34,841 bases of DNA from Symbiobacteriaceae bacterium (GCA_029239785.1 JARBUG010000076.1:1-34841); one strand, 5' to 3'; shown: positions 14,896 to 23,239, numbered from the stretch's first letter. Numbers and translations: made by a program. Notes: a model not told the origin generated them from the sequence alone.

Positions 14896-16017
14896 TTATG
14901 TCTCCTGATGTCCCGCCGCTCGCGCAGATTTTGCTTGCGCCAGATAACGGGCGTACTGAACCGGCCGCCGGTGGGCCAATTCAGCCAGATCTTCCCGGCC
15001 CAGGTGCTCAAAAAGCGTCCGGCCGGGCTGTGCGTTCTGCTCGATGTACCAAATGCGCCCCTGGCTGTCAATGCCGAAGTCGAGTCCCAGTTCGCCCATG
15101 GGGCCCATGGCCGCGTCGACCACCTCGGCGGTGCGGACCGCCAGCGACTGCAGCTCCAGTTCCAGGACCTCCCGCTGCTCGGTATCATCGGGGAAGATGG
15201 CCCCGGCCAGCAGGCCCAGCGGCACCCCGTTGCCACCGGTATGCAAGTTGGCGGTGAAGCGGTCCGCCGCCGCCACGCGGGCGCCCATGCCGGTCATCTG
15301 CCAGCGGCCTTCGCCGTCTTTCTGCAGCAGCGCCCGCACATCAGCCGAGCGGCCGTAGAAGACGGCCAGATCCAGCCCCTGCTGCACGACGTAGCTGCCC
15401 TCCCGCTCCTGCGCCCAGCGGTCAAGCTGTGGACGGCTGCCCTCCACCGCCCGCAGCTGGCCGGTGTCGGCGGAGATGTACTCCAGGCGCGTCAGGCCGG
15501 TGGGCTGCAGCGATGCGCGGATGATGCCCCGCCCCACGGCGCCGGCCACAGGCTTAAGAAAGACGTAGCGGTACTGCGAGGTCAGGTCGTTGATATCGGC
15601 CCCGGTCCGCATCAGGCGGGTCTCGGGCAGGTGCTCCCGCAGCATGGGATCATCCAGCAGGAGCTGATAGGCCTCCCACTTGTTGAGGCCCGATTCGTTC
15701 AGCAGCGGAATGCCCCGGCGGGCAAATTCGTGGAGCAGGTCGTCGCGGTCCCGGCGGAAGTACCGGTTCCAGACCACATCCGGCAGGGGTCCGGCGGCCG
15801 GCGTCCAACGGCCGTCTTTCAGCAGCAGGCCCCGCACCCGGCCCGTGGCCAGGTCGACATCGGCCGGGTCGATGCCCAGCGCTGAAACGCCCTCCGACCG
15901 GGCGAGCCCGATCACCCGCCGGGCAAACGGGGTCAGGCCGCCAAAAGGTCGGTCAGGGTCGCCGCAGCGCTGCATCAGGAGGCCCAGGCGAACCGCACCG
16001 GGTCGTTCACGTGTCAT
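14896..16017 (-). CDS. YheC/YheD-type ATP-grasp protein, spore coat associated
   Basis: A predicted ATP-grasp ligase of 373 residues, like YheC and YheD of Bacillus, which are endospore coat-associated proteins of unknown reaction. Recognisable segments: VRLGLLMQRC at the N-terminus; LPDVVWNRYFRRD; a linker with LLNESGLNKWEAYQLL, typical of this family; YVFLKPVAGAVGRGIIR, which carries the ATP-binding lysine and glycine loop; and near the C-terminus ELGLDFGIDSQGRIWYIEQNAQPG, with metal-binding acids. ATP-grasp enzymes join a carboxylate to an amine or thiol through an acyl phosphate. The ATG at 16017 has GGAGGTG seven bases ahead and overlaps the epimerase gene by 11 bases; the GTG at 16026 lies in that ribosome site. 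It is followed after 82 bases by the cotE-like gene. Confidence 0.85.
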   Translation of the reverse strand: MTRERPGAVRLGLLMQRCGDPDRPFGGLTPFARRVIGLARSEGVSALGIDPADVDLATGRVRGLLLKDGRWTPAAGPLPDVVWNRYFRRDRDDLLHEFARRGIPLLNESGLNKWEAYQLLLDDPMLREHLPETRLMRTGADINDLTSQYRYVFLKPVAGAVGRGIIRASLQPTGLTRLEYISADTGQLRAVEGSRPQLDRWAQEREGSYVVQQGLDLAVFYGRSADVRALLQKDGEGRWQMTGMGARVAAADRFTANLHTGGNGVPLGLLAGAIFPDDTEQREVLELELQSLAVRTAEVVDAAMGPMGELGLDFGIDSQGRIWYIEQNAQPGRTLFEHLGREDLAELAHRRPVQYARYLAQAKSARAAGHQET

Positions 16018-16924
16018 GCGGCTCACCTCCTCGCAAGATCCAGTCCCACTGCCGACGGAGCCCCTCGGCCAGGGGCGTGCGGGGCACGAAGCCCACCTCG
16101 CGCTCCAGGCGGAAGGTCGACGCCCGGGTGACGGGCATGTCGCCCGCCGCCGGCGGCAGATGGTCCAGGTTCAAAGACTTGCCCGTAATCGTTTCGATGG
16201 TGCGGATCGCCTCCCTGATGGGCACGGCGCTTCCACCTCCGACATTGATGGCCAGCGACCTGGCCGGAACCATGGCTGCCTTAATCGTCGCCGCCACCGC
16301 ATCAGCGACGAAGGTGAAGTCCCGCACCTGATCGCCCGCCCCGTAGATCTGAATCGGCGTGCCGTCACGGGCCGCCGTCAGCCAGCGGGTAAAGGCCATG
16401 TCGGGACGCTGGCCGGGGCCGTACACAGTGAAGTAGCGCAGGGCGAGCCAGGGAATGCCCGCCGTCCGGCCGTACAAGTTGCAGAGCTGCTCCGCCGCCA
16501 GCTTCGTCGCCCCATACGGGGAGACGGGCAGGGTGGGGCCATCTTCGCGGGCGGGCATGGGGGCGCTGCCGTAGACCGAGGAGGTGGATGCCAGCACAAA
16601 CTTGCGCACCGCGGGCCGCCCCCGCAGTCCCTCCAGCAGGCGCTGGGTCACCTCGATGTTCCCCCGGCTGTAGGCATCAAACTGCGTCCAGCTCTCCCGC
16701 ACCCCCGGCTGTCCGGCGTAATGGATGATATACTCCGTGCCGTCCAGCAGCGGGGCCAGGTCGCAGGTGAGCAGGTCAAGCTGGTGGAAGTCGGCTTGCT
16801 GCAAGGCCGGCCCCGCACCCGGGCGCCGGTCTACCGCCACCACGCTGTGCCCGGCGGCCGTCAGCTGCCGCACCGTGTGGTGCCCGATGAACCCCGCCGC
16901 GCCGGTCACCAAAAACCGGGCCAA
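16007..16924 (-). CDS. NAD-dependent sugar-nucleotide epimerase, probably UDP-glucuronate 4-epimerase-like
   Basis: An extended short-chain dehydrogenase/reductase of 305 residues. GAAGFIGHH near the N-terminus binds NAD; VDRR ends the second strand; STSSVYG carries the catalytic Ser/Thr; YGATK carries the catalytic Tyr and Lys. The segment LRYFTVYGPGQRPDMAF with GAGDQVRDFTFV resembles UDP-glucuronate 4-epimerases more than GalE. This fits the nearby UDP-glucose dehydrogenase, which would supply UDP-glucuronate to make UDP-galacturonate (inference). UDP-glucose 4-epimerase or a dehydratase remain alternatives. The TTG at 16924 has GAGGAGG eight bases ahead. The stop overlaps the ATP-grasp gene start, and the glycosyltransferase gene ends 19 bases upstream, so these form an operon. 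Confidence 0.85.
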   Translation of the reverse strand: MARFLVTGAAGFIGHHTVRQLTAAGHSVVAVDRRPGAGPALQQADFHQLDLLTCDLAPLLDGTEYIIHYAGQPGVRESWTQFDAYSRGNIEVTQRLLEGLRGRPAVRKFVLASTSSVYGSAPMPAREDGPTLPVSPYGATKLAAEQLCNLYGRTAGIPWLALRYFTVYGPGQRPDMAFTRWLTAARDGTPIQIYGAGDQVRDFTFVADAVAATIKAAMVPARSLAINVGGGSAVPIREAIRTIETITGKSLNLDHLPPAAGDMPVTRASTFRLEREVGFVPRTPLAEGLRRQWDWILRGGEPHDT

Positions 16925-16943
16925 GTTCAGCCCCTCCTCCCCG

Positions 16944-18095
16944 TCACTTCGATCCTTCGGGGCCAGTCACGGCGCCGCCGAGGAGTTCGCCCAGCTCCGC
17001 CGCCACCCGGCCCCAGCTGTACCGCTCTTCCGCCAGCGCCCGGCCCCGGCGCCCCAGCCTCAGGCGTTCATCGGGGTCGGCCAGCAACCTGCCGATGCAG
17101 TCAGCAAACGCCCCGGCCGAGGCATAGGGTCGGGCGAAGAGCCCGTTGCCCCCCTCCTCAATCACCTCGGCGTTGCCGCCCCGGTCGGTCGTCACAATCG
17201 GCAGGCCCGCCGCCATCGCCTCGTAATGGACCCGGGCAAGCGGCTCCTCCCACTGGGACGAGCAGACGAAAAGGTCTGCCGATGCAAAATACGATGCAAG
17301 GGCCGAAGGCGCTACAAACCCCGCGAAACGGCTTCTCCCGCCCAGGAGACGGCCGGCCTCGGTCACGACCTTCAGGCCGTAGGGCTCCAGGTGGTTGGAG
17401 CCGTAGCGCGACGAGCCCACCACCTGCAAAATCGCATCCGGATGCGCATCATGGACGGCCGCCATCGCCCTGACGACGAGCAGGTTCCCCTTCCGCTCGC
17501 TCAGGCGGCTGACGTGCAGCACGACCGGCGCATCGGCCGGGAGGCCCAGCGATCGCCGAGCCGCCGCCTTTTCATCTGCAGACGCGGGATGGAACAGTTC
17601 CAGGTCGACCCCGGAGCGAATCGTGCGCATTTTGCTTGTGAAGCCCGGGTGCCAGGAGTCAATCGTCTTCCTGACATGGTCGCTGATGGTGACGACGGCG
17701 CTTAGCCGGCGCAGGATGGCCCGGGCCTCATCAGGCGGCATGCGGTCGGGGCCGAACATGTCGTTGTGCATGGACAGAATCAGGTCAGCGCCCTGTGCCG
17801 CCTGGGCGATGACCGGCACCGATTGCGGGCGGTTGTAGATGACAACGCTGTCGAACGGCGCCACACTGGCGAGATAGGCCCTTACGTTCGCGACGTAATG
17901 ATCACCATCGACCCGTACGAAACCGGGCTCGTGGTCGGGCAGAAAGAGCGGATCGCGGCGGCAGACGACCGTCACGTCGAGTCCCGCTGCCCGCAGATGC
18001 GGCAGAACACCGTCGATATAGGTTTGAATCGCCCCGCCCCGCACGGGCGGCACAGGCAGCTTCTCGGTACAAATCAGGCAGACCCGTTTGGACAT
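16944..18095 (-). CDS. GT4-family glycosyltransferase, CotSA-like
   Basis: A two-domain GT-B glycosyltransferase of 383 residues. The N-terminal domain begins KRVCLICTEKLPVPPVRGGAIQTYI, the acceptor-side loop of GT4 enzymes. The C-terminal domain has VVLHVSRLSERKG, then FVCSSQWEEPLARVHYEAMAAGLPIVTTDRGG, the E-x7-E nucleotide-sugar site. No membrane helix or signal peptide is seen, so it acts in the cytosol, here probably the mother cell. CotSA of Bacillus is a GT4 protein found in the spore coat, and this gene lies with two coat-type genes. AGGAGGTAAGCC-type spacing puts the ATG at 18095, only three bases after the stop of the nucleotidyltransferase gene, so expression is coupled. The sugar donor is unknown. 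Confidence 0.87.
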   Translation of the reverse strand: MSKRVCLICTEKLPVPPVRGGAIQTYIDGVLPHLRAAGLDVTVVCRRDPLFLPDHEPGFVRVDGDHYVANVRAYLASVAPFDSVVIYNRPQSVPVIAQAAQGADLILSMHNDMFGPDRMPPDEARAILRRLSAVVTISDHVRKTIDSWHPGFTSKMRTIRSGVDLELFHPASADEKAAARRSLGLPADAPVVLHVSRLSERKGNLLVVRAMAAVHDAHPDAILQVVGSSRYGSNHLEPYGLKVVTEAGRLLGGRSRFAGFVAPSALASYFASADLFVCSSQWEEPLARVHYEAMAAGLPIVTTDRGGNAEVIEEGGNGLFARPYASAGAFADCIGRLLADPDERLRLGRRGRALAEERYSWGRVAAELGELLGGAVTGPEGSK

Positions 18096-18098
18096 GGC

Positions 18099-19166
18099 TT
18101 ACCTCCGCCCGGGTGGAATCTGCAGGCGCCCGTCGTCGCCCAGCAGCAGCGTGACGGCCCGCCCGGTTTTGGTCTCCACCACGGCGCCCCGCCCCAGCAG
18201 GCAGTCCTCCAGGTGGATCGTCGGCGCGTCAAGCCGGCAGCCGGGCAGCAGAATCGAGTTTTCCAGCGCCGCACCGCGAATCCAGGCGGCATCACCGACG
18301 CTGGTATAGGGCCCGATATAGGCATCTTCCAAATGGCTGCCGGGGCCGATGACCAGGGGGCCGCGCAGGCGCACGTTTTGGAGCGTCACGCCGGGACCGA
18401 TGATCACCCGTCCTTGCAGTTTCGTTGTGCTCAGGTCAACGTTGGCGTCGATATCTGTCGTAATGGTGTCAAGCAGCAGGGCGTTGGCGGCCAGCATCCC
18501 TTCGGGAGAGCCCATGTCCTGCCACCAGCCCGTCATGCGGTGTGCGACCACGTTGCGGCCGCCGGCAATCAGCCCGGCGATCGCATCGGTGATCTCGTAC
18601 TCGCCCCGCCCCGATGGCCGGAGTTGCCCGATCACTTCATGGACCGACGACCGGAACAGGTAGATGCCCGCAATGGCCAGGTCGCTCTTGGGGACCGCCG
18701 GCTTCTCCGCCACCGCCGCGAGCCGTTCACCATCCAATTCGGCGATGCCGAAGGCACGTGGGTTGGCTACCCGGCGGACAGCGATGACCGCATCGGCGTT
18801 CGTGTTGCCGAACTGGTCCAGGGCGGGATGGAGGTCCTCATCTGTCAGGTTGTCGCCGAGGTAGAGCAGGAAGGGTTCCTGACCCAGGTAGCCGGCCGCT
18901 TCCTGTACCGCATGGGCGATGCCGAGGGGCGTCCGCTGGATGATGAACTCGACCCGCTGGCCCGGCGCCGCCGCTGCCAGGGTGCGGAGTTCCTCCTGGT
19001 CCGGGGAGATGACCACGCCCACGTCGAAGAAGCCGTTGCCGTGCAGATAGCTGAGGATGTGCGCCAGCACCGGCCGCCCCGCCACAGGCAGGGCCGCTTT
19101 GGCCCGGGTGTGGGTCAGGGGCCGCAGCCGGGTGCCCCGGCCGGCGCACAGAACCAGGGCCTTCAT
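18099..19166 (-). CDS. Sugar-1-phosphate nucleotidyltransferase (long glucose-1-phosphate thymidylyltransferase type)
   Basis: Activates a sugar 1-phosphate to an NDP-sugar, most likely glucose 1-phosphate with dTTP or UTP. The 355-residue length and two-domain layout match the StrD-like long RmlA group. The N-terminal transferase domain has LCAGRGTRLRPLT, AALPVAGRPVLAHIL, LYLGDNLTDED with the metal-binding aspartate, and GRGEYEITDAI. The C-terminal part (about 245-345) is a left-handed beta helix of hexapeptides, with IIGPGVTLQNV, VIGPGSHLEDAYIGPYTSVG and ENSILLPGC. GGGGGTGA lies about eight bases before the ATG. It is the first gene of the minus-strand coat-sugar operon and is divergent from ugd. 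Which sugar it activates cannot be decided from sequence. Confidence 0.9.
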   Translation of the reverse strand: MKALVLCAGRGTRLRPLTHTRAKAALPVAGRPVLAHILSYLHGNGFFDVGVVISPDQEELRTLAAAAPGQRVEFIIQRTPLGIAHAVQEAAGYLGQEPFLLYLGDNLTDEDLHPALDQFGNTNADAVIAVRRVANPRAFGIAELDGERLAAVAEKPAVPKSDLAIAGIYLFRSSVHEVIGQLRPSGRGEYEITDAIAGLIAGGRNVVAHRMTGWWQDMGSPEGMLAANALLLDTITTDIDANVDLSTTKLQGRVIIGPGVTLQNVRLRGPLVIGPGSHLEDAYIGPYTSVGDAAWIRGAALENSILLPGCRLDAPTIHLEDCLLGRGAVVETKTGRAVTLLLGDDGRLQIPPGRR

Positions 19167-19227
19167 GGCAGTCTCACCCCCAGAGGTCCGGATACCTGCT
19201 CACAGGGTATTCAGGGCGGCGGTAAAA

Positions 19228-19256
19228 GGTTTACCCGGAGCGACACCTTATGACAA
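19228..19256 (-). promoter_or_regulatory. Candidate promoter for the coat-sugar operon
   Basis: On the minus strand TTGTCA (19256-19251), a 17-base spacer and TAAACC (19233-19228) lie about 60 bases before the nucleotidyltransferase start. The -35 box is good and the -10 box weak. If the operon is sporulation-specific, a different sigma factor could be used. Confidence 0.35.
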
Positions 19257-19308
19257 CCGGCGCGTACCATTGTTAAGAAGGGAAGCGCTTCGGGGTGATG
19301 CTCGTCAC

Positions 19309-20619
19309 ATGCGAACAGATGGGGATATCGCCATTGTCGGGGCGGGCTATGTCGGCCTGACCTCGGCAGCCTGTTTCTGCGAGATGGGCCACCGGGTGCG
19401 CCTGGTGGAAGTGAACCCGCACCGGGTCTCTCAGATTCGGGCCGGCACCTGCCCGATTTATGAGCAGGGCCTGCCCGAATTGCTTCGCCGCCATGTGGGC
19501 GACCGGCTGGCGGTCTACGATGACCTGGCGGCGGCGACGGCAGGCGCCAGGGCGATCTTTGTGTGCGTGGGGACGCCGCCAAGGGCGAGCGGGGCGCCGG
19601 ACCTGGGGGCGTTGTCTGGTCTGCTGTCGGAGCTCGCCCGTTTGGATTTGGATGATACGGTTGTGGTGCTGAAGTCAACCGTGCCGCCGGGGACGAACCG
19701 GATGGTCTACGAGGCGCTGGGGAAGCAGGTGCCCGTGGTTTCCAACCCGGAGTTTTTGCGGGAGGGGACCGCGGTTTGGGACTTTTTCCACCCGGACCGG
19801 GTGGTGGTAGGCAGCCCGGATGCGGAGGCCGCCCTGGGTGTGGCTGGCCTCTATGCCGGGGTCGATGCGCCGCTGCTGGTGACGGGCTGGGAAGAGGCTG
19901 AGTTGATCAAGTACGCGACGAACTCGTTTTTGGCGATCAAGATCAGCTTTGCCAACGAAATGGCCGCCCTGTGCGAGGCGCTGGGCGCCGAGGCGCCCGA
20001 TGTGCTGAAGGGGCTCGGGCTGGACCATCGGGTGGGGGCGCAGTTTTTGCGGCCCGGGCCGGGGTACGGCGGCTCGTGCCTGCCGAAGGACATCAAGGGG
20101 CTGGCCTGGCGGGCCCGGCGGGCCGGGGTGAAGCTGGACCTGCTGGCGGCGGCGGAGCGGGCGAATGCCCGGGTGCGGGTCCGCCTGCTGGAGAAGCTGT
20201 CCCGGGAGCTGGGCGGGCTGGCGGGCGTGACCGTCGCAGTCTGGGGGCTGGCCTTTAAGGCCGGCACGGACGATTTGCGGGGGGCGGCATCAGGCGACCT
20301 GGTGCCCAGGTTGCTGGAGGCGGGCGCCCGGGTGCGGGCTTACGACCCGGCAGCGGGGGAGAACTTCGCGGCGTTGTTTCCGCTGGAGGAGCACCCGGGG
20401 CTCATGATCGCCGGGGATCAGTGGGAGGCGTTGCACGGAGCGGATGCGCTCCTGATTCTGACGGAGTGGGATGCGTTTGCGGCCCCGCCCCTGGAGATTC
20501 GGCGGCACCTGGGAGGCCGGGTGGTGGTGGACAGCAGGAACCTGCTCGACCCGGACCAGGCTGCCAGCGTGGGGCTGGTCTACCGGGGCACCGGGCGGGG
20601 GCGCCTGGGGCGGGGGTGA
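19309..20619 (+). CDS. ugd: UDP-glucose 6-dehydrogenase
   Basis: Oxidises UDP-glucose to UDP-glucuronate with two NAD+, supplying acidic sugar donors. The 436 residues match the UGD/TuaD family. Motifs in order: IAIVGAGYVGLTSA (NAD binding), VCVGTPP, STVPPGTN, PEFLREGTAVWDFFHPDRVVVG, KYATNSFLAIKISFANE with the catalytic lysine, PGYGGSCLPKD with the catalytic cysteine, WGLAFKAGTDDLR, and LILTEWDAF. The ATG at 19309 begins just before the first beta strand; a modest GGGGTGAT site lies about ten bases ahead, and longer frames to 19057 overlap the divergent gene. It is divergent from the sugar-nucleotide operon and, with the epimerase and nucleotidyltransferase, probably serves the same polysaccharide or coat glycan. 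A strong terminator follows. Confidence 0.95.
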   Translation: MRTDGDIAIVGAGYVGLTSAACFCEMGHRVRLVEVNPHRVSQIRAGTCPIYEQGLPELLRRHVGDRLAVYDDLAAATAGARAIFVCVGTPPRASGAPDLGALSGLLSELARLDLDDTVVVLKSTVPPGTNRMVYEALGKQVPVVSNPEFLREGTAVWDFFHPDRVVVGSPDAEAALGVAGLYAGVDAPLLVTGWEEAELIKYATNSFLAIKISFANEMAALCEALGAEAPDVLKGLGLDHRVGAQFLRPGPGYGGSCLPKDIKGLAWRARRAGVKLDLLAAAERANARVRVRLLEKLSRELGGLAGVTVAVWGLAFKAGTDDLRGAASGDLVPRLLEAGARVRAYDPAAGENFAALFPLEEHPGLMIAGDQWEALHGADALLILTEWDAFAAPPLEIRRHLGGRVVVDSRNLLDPDQAASVGLVYRGTGRGRLGRG

Positions 20620-20630
20620 CGCGTGCGAAA

Positions 20631-20665
20631 GACCGCCGGTGCTTGTGCCGGCGGTCGTTTTTTTT
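20631..20665 (+). terminator. Rho-independent terminator of ugd
   Basis: GACCGCCGG (20631-20639) pairs with CCGGCGGTC (20648-20656) around an eight-base loop and is followed by G and eight T. It starts 11 bases after the ugd stop and is a textbook terminator. Confidence 0.95.
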
Positions 20666-20788
20666 GGGGGCAGTTACTTGGCCGCGGATTGCGCGGATTT
20701 CGCTGATTTCGAGGGCTCTTCGACCAGTTTCGTGCACGATGCGCCCGCCCCTGCAGGCTTCACTTGGCTCCGGACCCCGTTGCCCTCG

Positions 20789-20862
20789 GCCCATCCGCTC
20801 ACGGGTTTTCGAGGGGCCAGCGTGCAAATGCGGGCGGAGCCCCCAGGGGCGGGCGCCGGCCA
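20789..20862 (-). repeat. Long palindromic repeat, partial copy C
   Basis: This segment contains CACGGGTTTTCGAGGGGCCAGC, split across a shared block with copy B, and CCCCCAGGGGCGGGCG. It matches the left flank of copies A and B but lacks the second palindrome arm and centre. It is an end-truncated copy in the same orientation as copy B. Confidence 0.6.
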
Positions 20863-20944
20863 CCTGGCATCGGCCACCTGGCGCCGGCTCCGGCCGCCGG
20901 ACCCTGGCGCCCTTTGGGAGCCCACCCGCCAGGACGCCTGCCTC

Positions 20945-21110
20945 TGCGCCCACTTTTGCATAGTAGCACCGAGGTTTCTCGTGCGCGGATGGTCGGAGCC
21001 GGCGAAAACCCCCGTTTGCGGGGCGCAATCGGGCTCTCCGCCCACCCGCGCACGGGTTTTCGAGGGGCCAGCGTGCAAATGCGGGCGAGCCCCCAGGGGC
21101 GGGCGCAAAC
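20945..21110 (-). repeat. Long palindromic repeat, copy B
   Basis: Reverse-oriented relative of the 3109-3262 element. Arms at 20980-20998 and 21036-21054 are 19 bases with two mismatches. The centre has CCCCCGTTTGCGGGGCG, matching the centre of copy A in reverse complement. The flanks also match: TTTTGCATA on one side and GTGCAAATGCGGGCG on the other. The imperfect arms indicate an older or decaying copy. Confidence 0.75.
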
Positions 21111-21495
21111 AACGAGTTGGGGCGCCCTTCGGGCGCCGGCAAGGCCGCATAAGCTGGACAGAACTTGTCGAAGAGCCATTTCGAGGCAGAACACAGATTT
21201 TCCGGACATTGTTTAGCCACGGATTTCACGGAACTGCACGGATTAGCGAGGCTCGCCTGTCCGGTCGCCGGGTCTTCAGGGGCCGGGGAAAGTTGGCCAT
21301 GGAAATAAATAAATAATGACCTGGAATGTTTTCCTAGGTTCCGAGAGAGCCGGGCTACCAGACTCGAACACCCAGCTAATCCGTGTCATCCGTGAAATCC
21401 GTGGCAAAATATGGTCCAGAAAATCCGCGTTTGACCCGAAATCCGCGCAATCCGCGGAATCCGCGGCGAAATAACTGTCTCCTTCCCGCGCCCAA

Positions 21496-23202
21496 CTACG
21501 CCGGGATAAACGGACGCAGCACCCGGTGCACCTCGTGCCGCCCCGGGTGGACCATGCGCAGGACCGACTTGTCGCGCAGCGCCGCCAGCACCGAGGCGCT
21601 CGCCCCGCCCACAGCCGCGGCCTCCGCCATGCCGAAACCGGTCTGGAACGAAGCGAGCCGGCTGAGGACCGCCCGCTCCTGCTCGGTGAGCATGGCCCAG
21701 GTGTGCTCGAAGACAGCCTGCAGGCTCTGGTGCCTCGCCGGACGCTCGGCGGCCGCGGCCCGCAGGAAGTCGAGCCCCGCCTCCAGGCGGCGCGCAATCT
21801 CCTGACACGAAATGACCCGGGTCCAGGCCACCGCCAGCTCGATGGCCAGCGGCAGCCCCCCGACCAGTTCGCAAATGCGGCGCACGGCTGCTGCTTCTCT
21901 CGGCCCCTGCGGCGGCGCACCGTTCACCCGCGCCGCCCGCTGGCGGAACAGTTCCATGGCGCTGCCCGGCCCATCTTCCCGCCAGGGGAGCCCGTCGATC
22001 TCCAGGCACCATTCCGCTTCCAGCTTCAGCCGCTCGCGCGAGGTGACCAACATACGGACCCCCGGCGCCCGCCCCAGGAACGTCGCAACCACATCAGCGG
22101 CCTCAGGCAGATGCTCGGCGTTGTCCAACACCACCAGCATCTGCCGCCTGCTGCAGGCGACCTTGCCGCCACCGATGCGTTCGAGGGCGGCTAGCAACTG
22201 GTCCGGCGTCGCGATCCCCTCCACGGACTGAAACCAGACCCCATCCCGGTATGCCCCGCCCCGCAGCCAGCCGGCCGCCTCAAGGGCCAGGCGGGTCTTC
22301 CCGCTGCCCCCGGGGCCTGTCAGGGTCAGCAGCCGAACCTGCCCCCCGCTCAGCCGGGAGACGACGGCGCCCAGTTCTGCAGCCCTTCCCACGAAGGAAC
22401 TCTGCTGCGTGGGCAGGTTGTGGGTCTCGGCGGCCGGGGGCGTAGCCTGAAGCTCCCGGAACAGGTCCTGCGTGACCCGCTCCGGTCCGGCGCCCAGGTC
22501 GGCCAGCGCCTCACCCAGGGCGGCATAGGTCCGTTCGACCGCCCGGGTGCGGCCGGATTGGTGATGCATCGACATTTTGAGGCGAGCTGCACTCTCCCGG
22601 GCCGGGTCGGCGGCCAGCAGCCACTCGCTGTAGGCGGTCGCCTGCTGCAGATGCCCCTGCCGGGCGCGCCCCTTGGCCGCCTCCTCCAGGGCCTGCAGAT
22701 AGAGCTCCCGCAGGTTCATCCGGGTGGTCTGCGTCCACTCCTCATAGAGGTCCTCGGCGAGGTAGTCGCCCCGGTAGAGGGCGATCGCCTCCTCGTACAT
22801 GCCCGTGGCCTCCTGCCAGCGCCCCTGGTCGGCCCAGGTCCGGGCCGCCCACATGTGGGCCTGGAAGCGCTCGGTATCGATCCAGACCGGTGCGTCGGCG
22901 GCAAAGCAATAGCTGCCTCGGCCTACGCGCACGATGTAGCGCGACTGCTGCCCCTCCCCCAGCCCTGGTTCCAGGGCGCGCCGCAACTCGGTAATGCGGG
23001 TCAGCAGGTTGCGGGCCACCCGCTCGGGCTGGCTCTCCGGATAGAGCGTCTCCAGCAACTGGTCCACGGTAAAGACGGTACCTCGGGCTGACAGAAGCAC
23101 TTTGAGCAGGCTCCGGGTCTTCCGCCGCCCCCACTCGGCGGATTCCACCGGCACGTCGCCGCGCGACACGGTAAACGATCCGAACTGCCGAATTACCAGC
23201 AA
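21496..23202 (-). CDS. SARP/AfsR-type transcriptional regulator with BTAD and NB-ARC domains
   Basis: A predicted signal-integrating DNA-binding regulator of 568 residues. Residues 1-95 form an OmpR-like winged helix (IRQFGSFTVSRGD, then RNLLTRITELRRALEP and YIVRVGRGSYCF). Residues 100-245 are the bacterial transcriptional activation domain, rich in helical repeats. Residues 255-530 form an NB-ARC-like ATPase: P-loop GPGGSGKT near 295, Walker B MLVVLDNAEHL near 358, MLVTSRERL, and GLPLAIELA. A short winged-helix segment with LSRLASFQTGF and SVLRMVHPGRHEVHRVL follows, and the protein ends at RPFIPA. Related AfsR-like proteins usually carry a C-terminal TPR sensor, absent here; the repeat block starts within 20 bases of the stop. 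The TTG at 23202 has GGGGGG about nine bases ahead. The target is unknown. Confidence 0.85.
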   Translation of the reverse strand: MLVIRQFGSFTVSRGDVPVESAEWGRRKTRSLLKVLLSARGTVFTVDQLLETLYPESQPERVARNLLTRITELRRALEPGLGEGQQSRYIVRVGRGSYCFAADAPVWIDTERFQAHMWAARTWADQGRWQEATGMYEEAIALYRGDYLAEDLYEEWTQTTRMNLRELYLQALEEAAKGRARQGHLQQATAYSEWLLAADPARESAARLKMSMHHQSGRTRAVERTYAALGEALADLGAGPERVTQDLFRELQATPPAAETHNLPTQQSSFVGRAAELGAVVSRLSGGQVRLLTLTGPGGSGKTRLALEAAGWLRGGAYRDGVWFQSVEGIATPDQLLAALERIGGGKVACSRRQMLVVLDNAEHLPEAADVVATFLGRAPGVRMLVTSRERLKLEAEWCLEIDGLPWREDGPGSAMELFRQRAARVNGAPPQGPREAAAVRRICELVGGLPLAIELAVAWTRVISCQEIARRLEAGLDFLRAAAAERPARHQSLQAVFEHTWAMLTEQERAVLSRLASFQTGFGMAEAAAVGGASASVLAALRDKSVLRMVHPGRHEVHRVLRPFIPA

Positions 23203-23239
23203 GCGCCACAGCCCCCCGGCCGCGAGAATAGAAACTTAC

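Larger units (their letters stand above)
20666..21495. repeat. Gene-free 830-bp mosaic of inverted and dispersed repeats
   Basis: The region lies between convergent ugd and the SARP gene and holds no supported gene. Its ends form an inverted pair: 20669-20712 (plus) and 21438-21480 (minus) share CAGTTA-TT-GCCGCGGATT followed by repeats of GCGGATT. A second related pair, with GCCACGGATTTCACGGA and CACGGATTAGC, lies at 21205-21250 (plus) and 21374-21413 (minus). GGCTCTTCGAC-AGTT motifs lie inverted at about 20713 and 21160. Inside are one full and one partial copy of the long palindromic repeat that also occurs at 3109-3262. This looks like nested insertion of non-autonomous elements. Open frames across it are incidental. 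Confidence 0.75.

Noticed and set aside
14814-15236. Upstream extension of the cotE-like frame to 15236.
   Set aside because: It runs in another frame inside the ATP-grasp gene and lacks CotE similarity; GTG 14813 has GGAGGAGG in the right place.
20421-21316. Overlapping open frames on both strands within the region after ugd.
   Set aside because: They cross terminator and inverted repeats, have no family match and no ribosome site; long frames are expected in GC-rich palindromic DNA.
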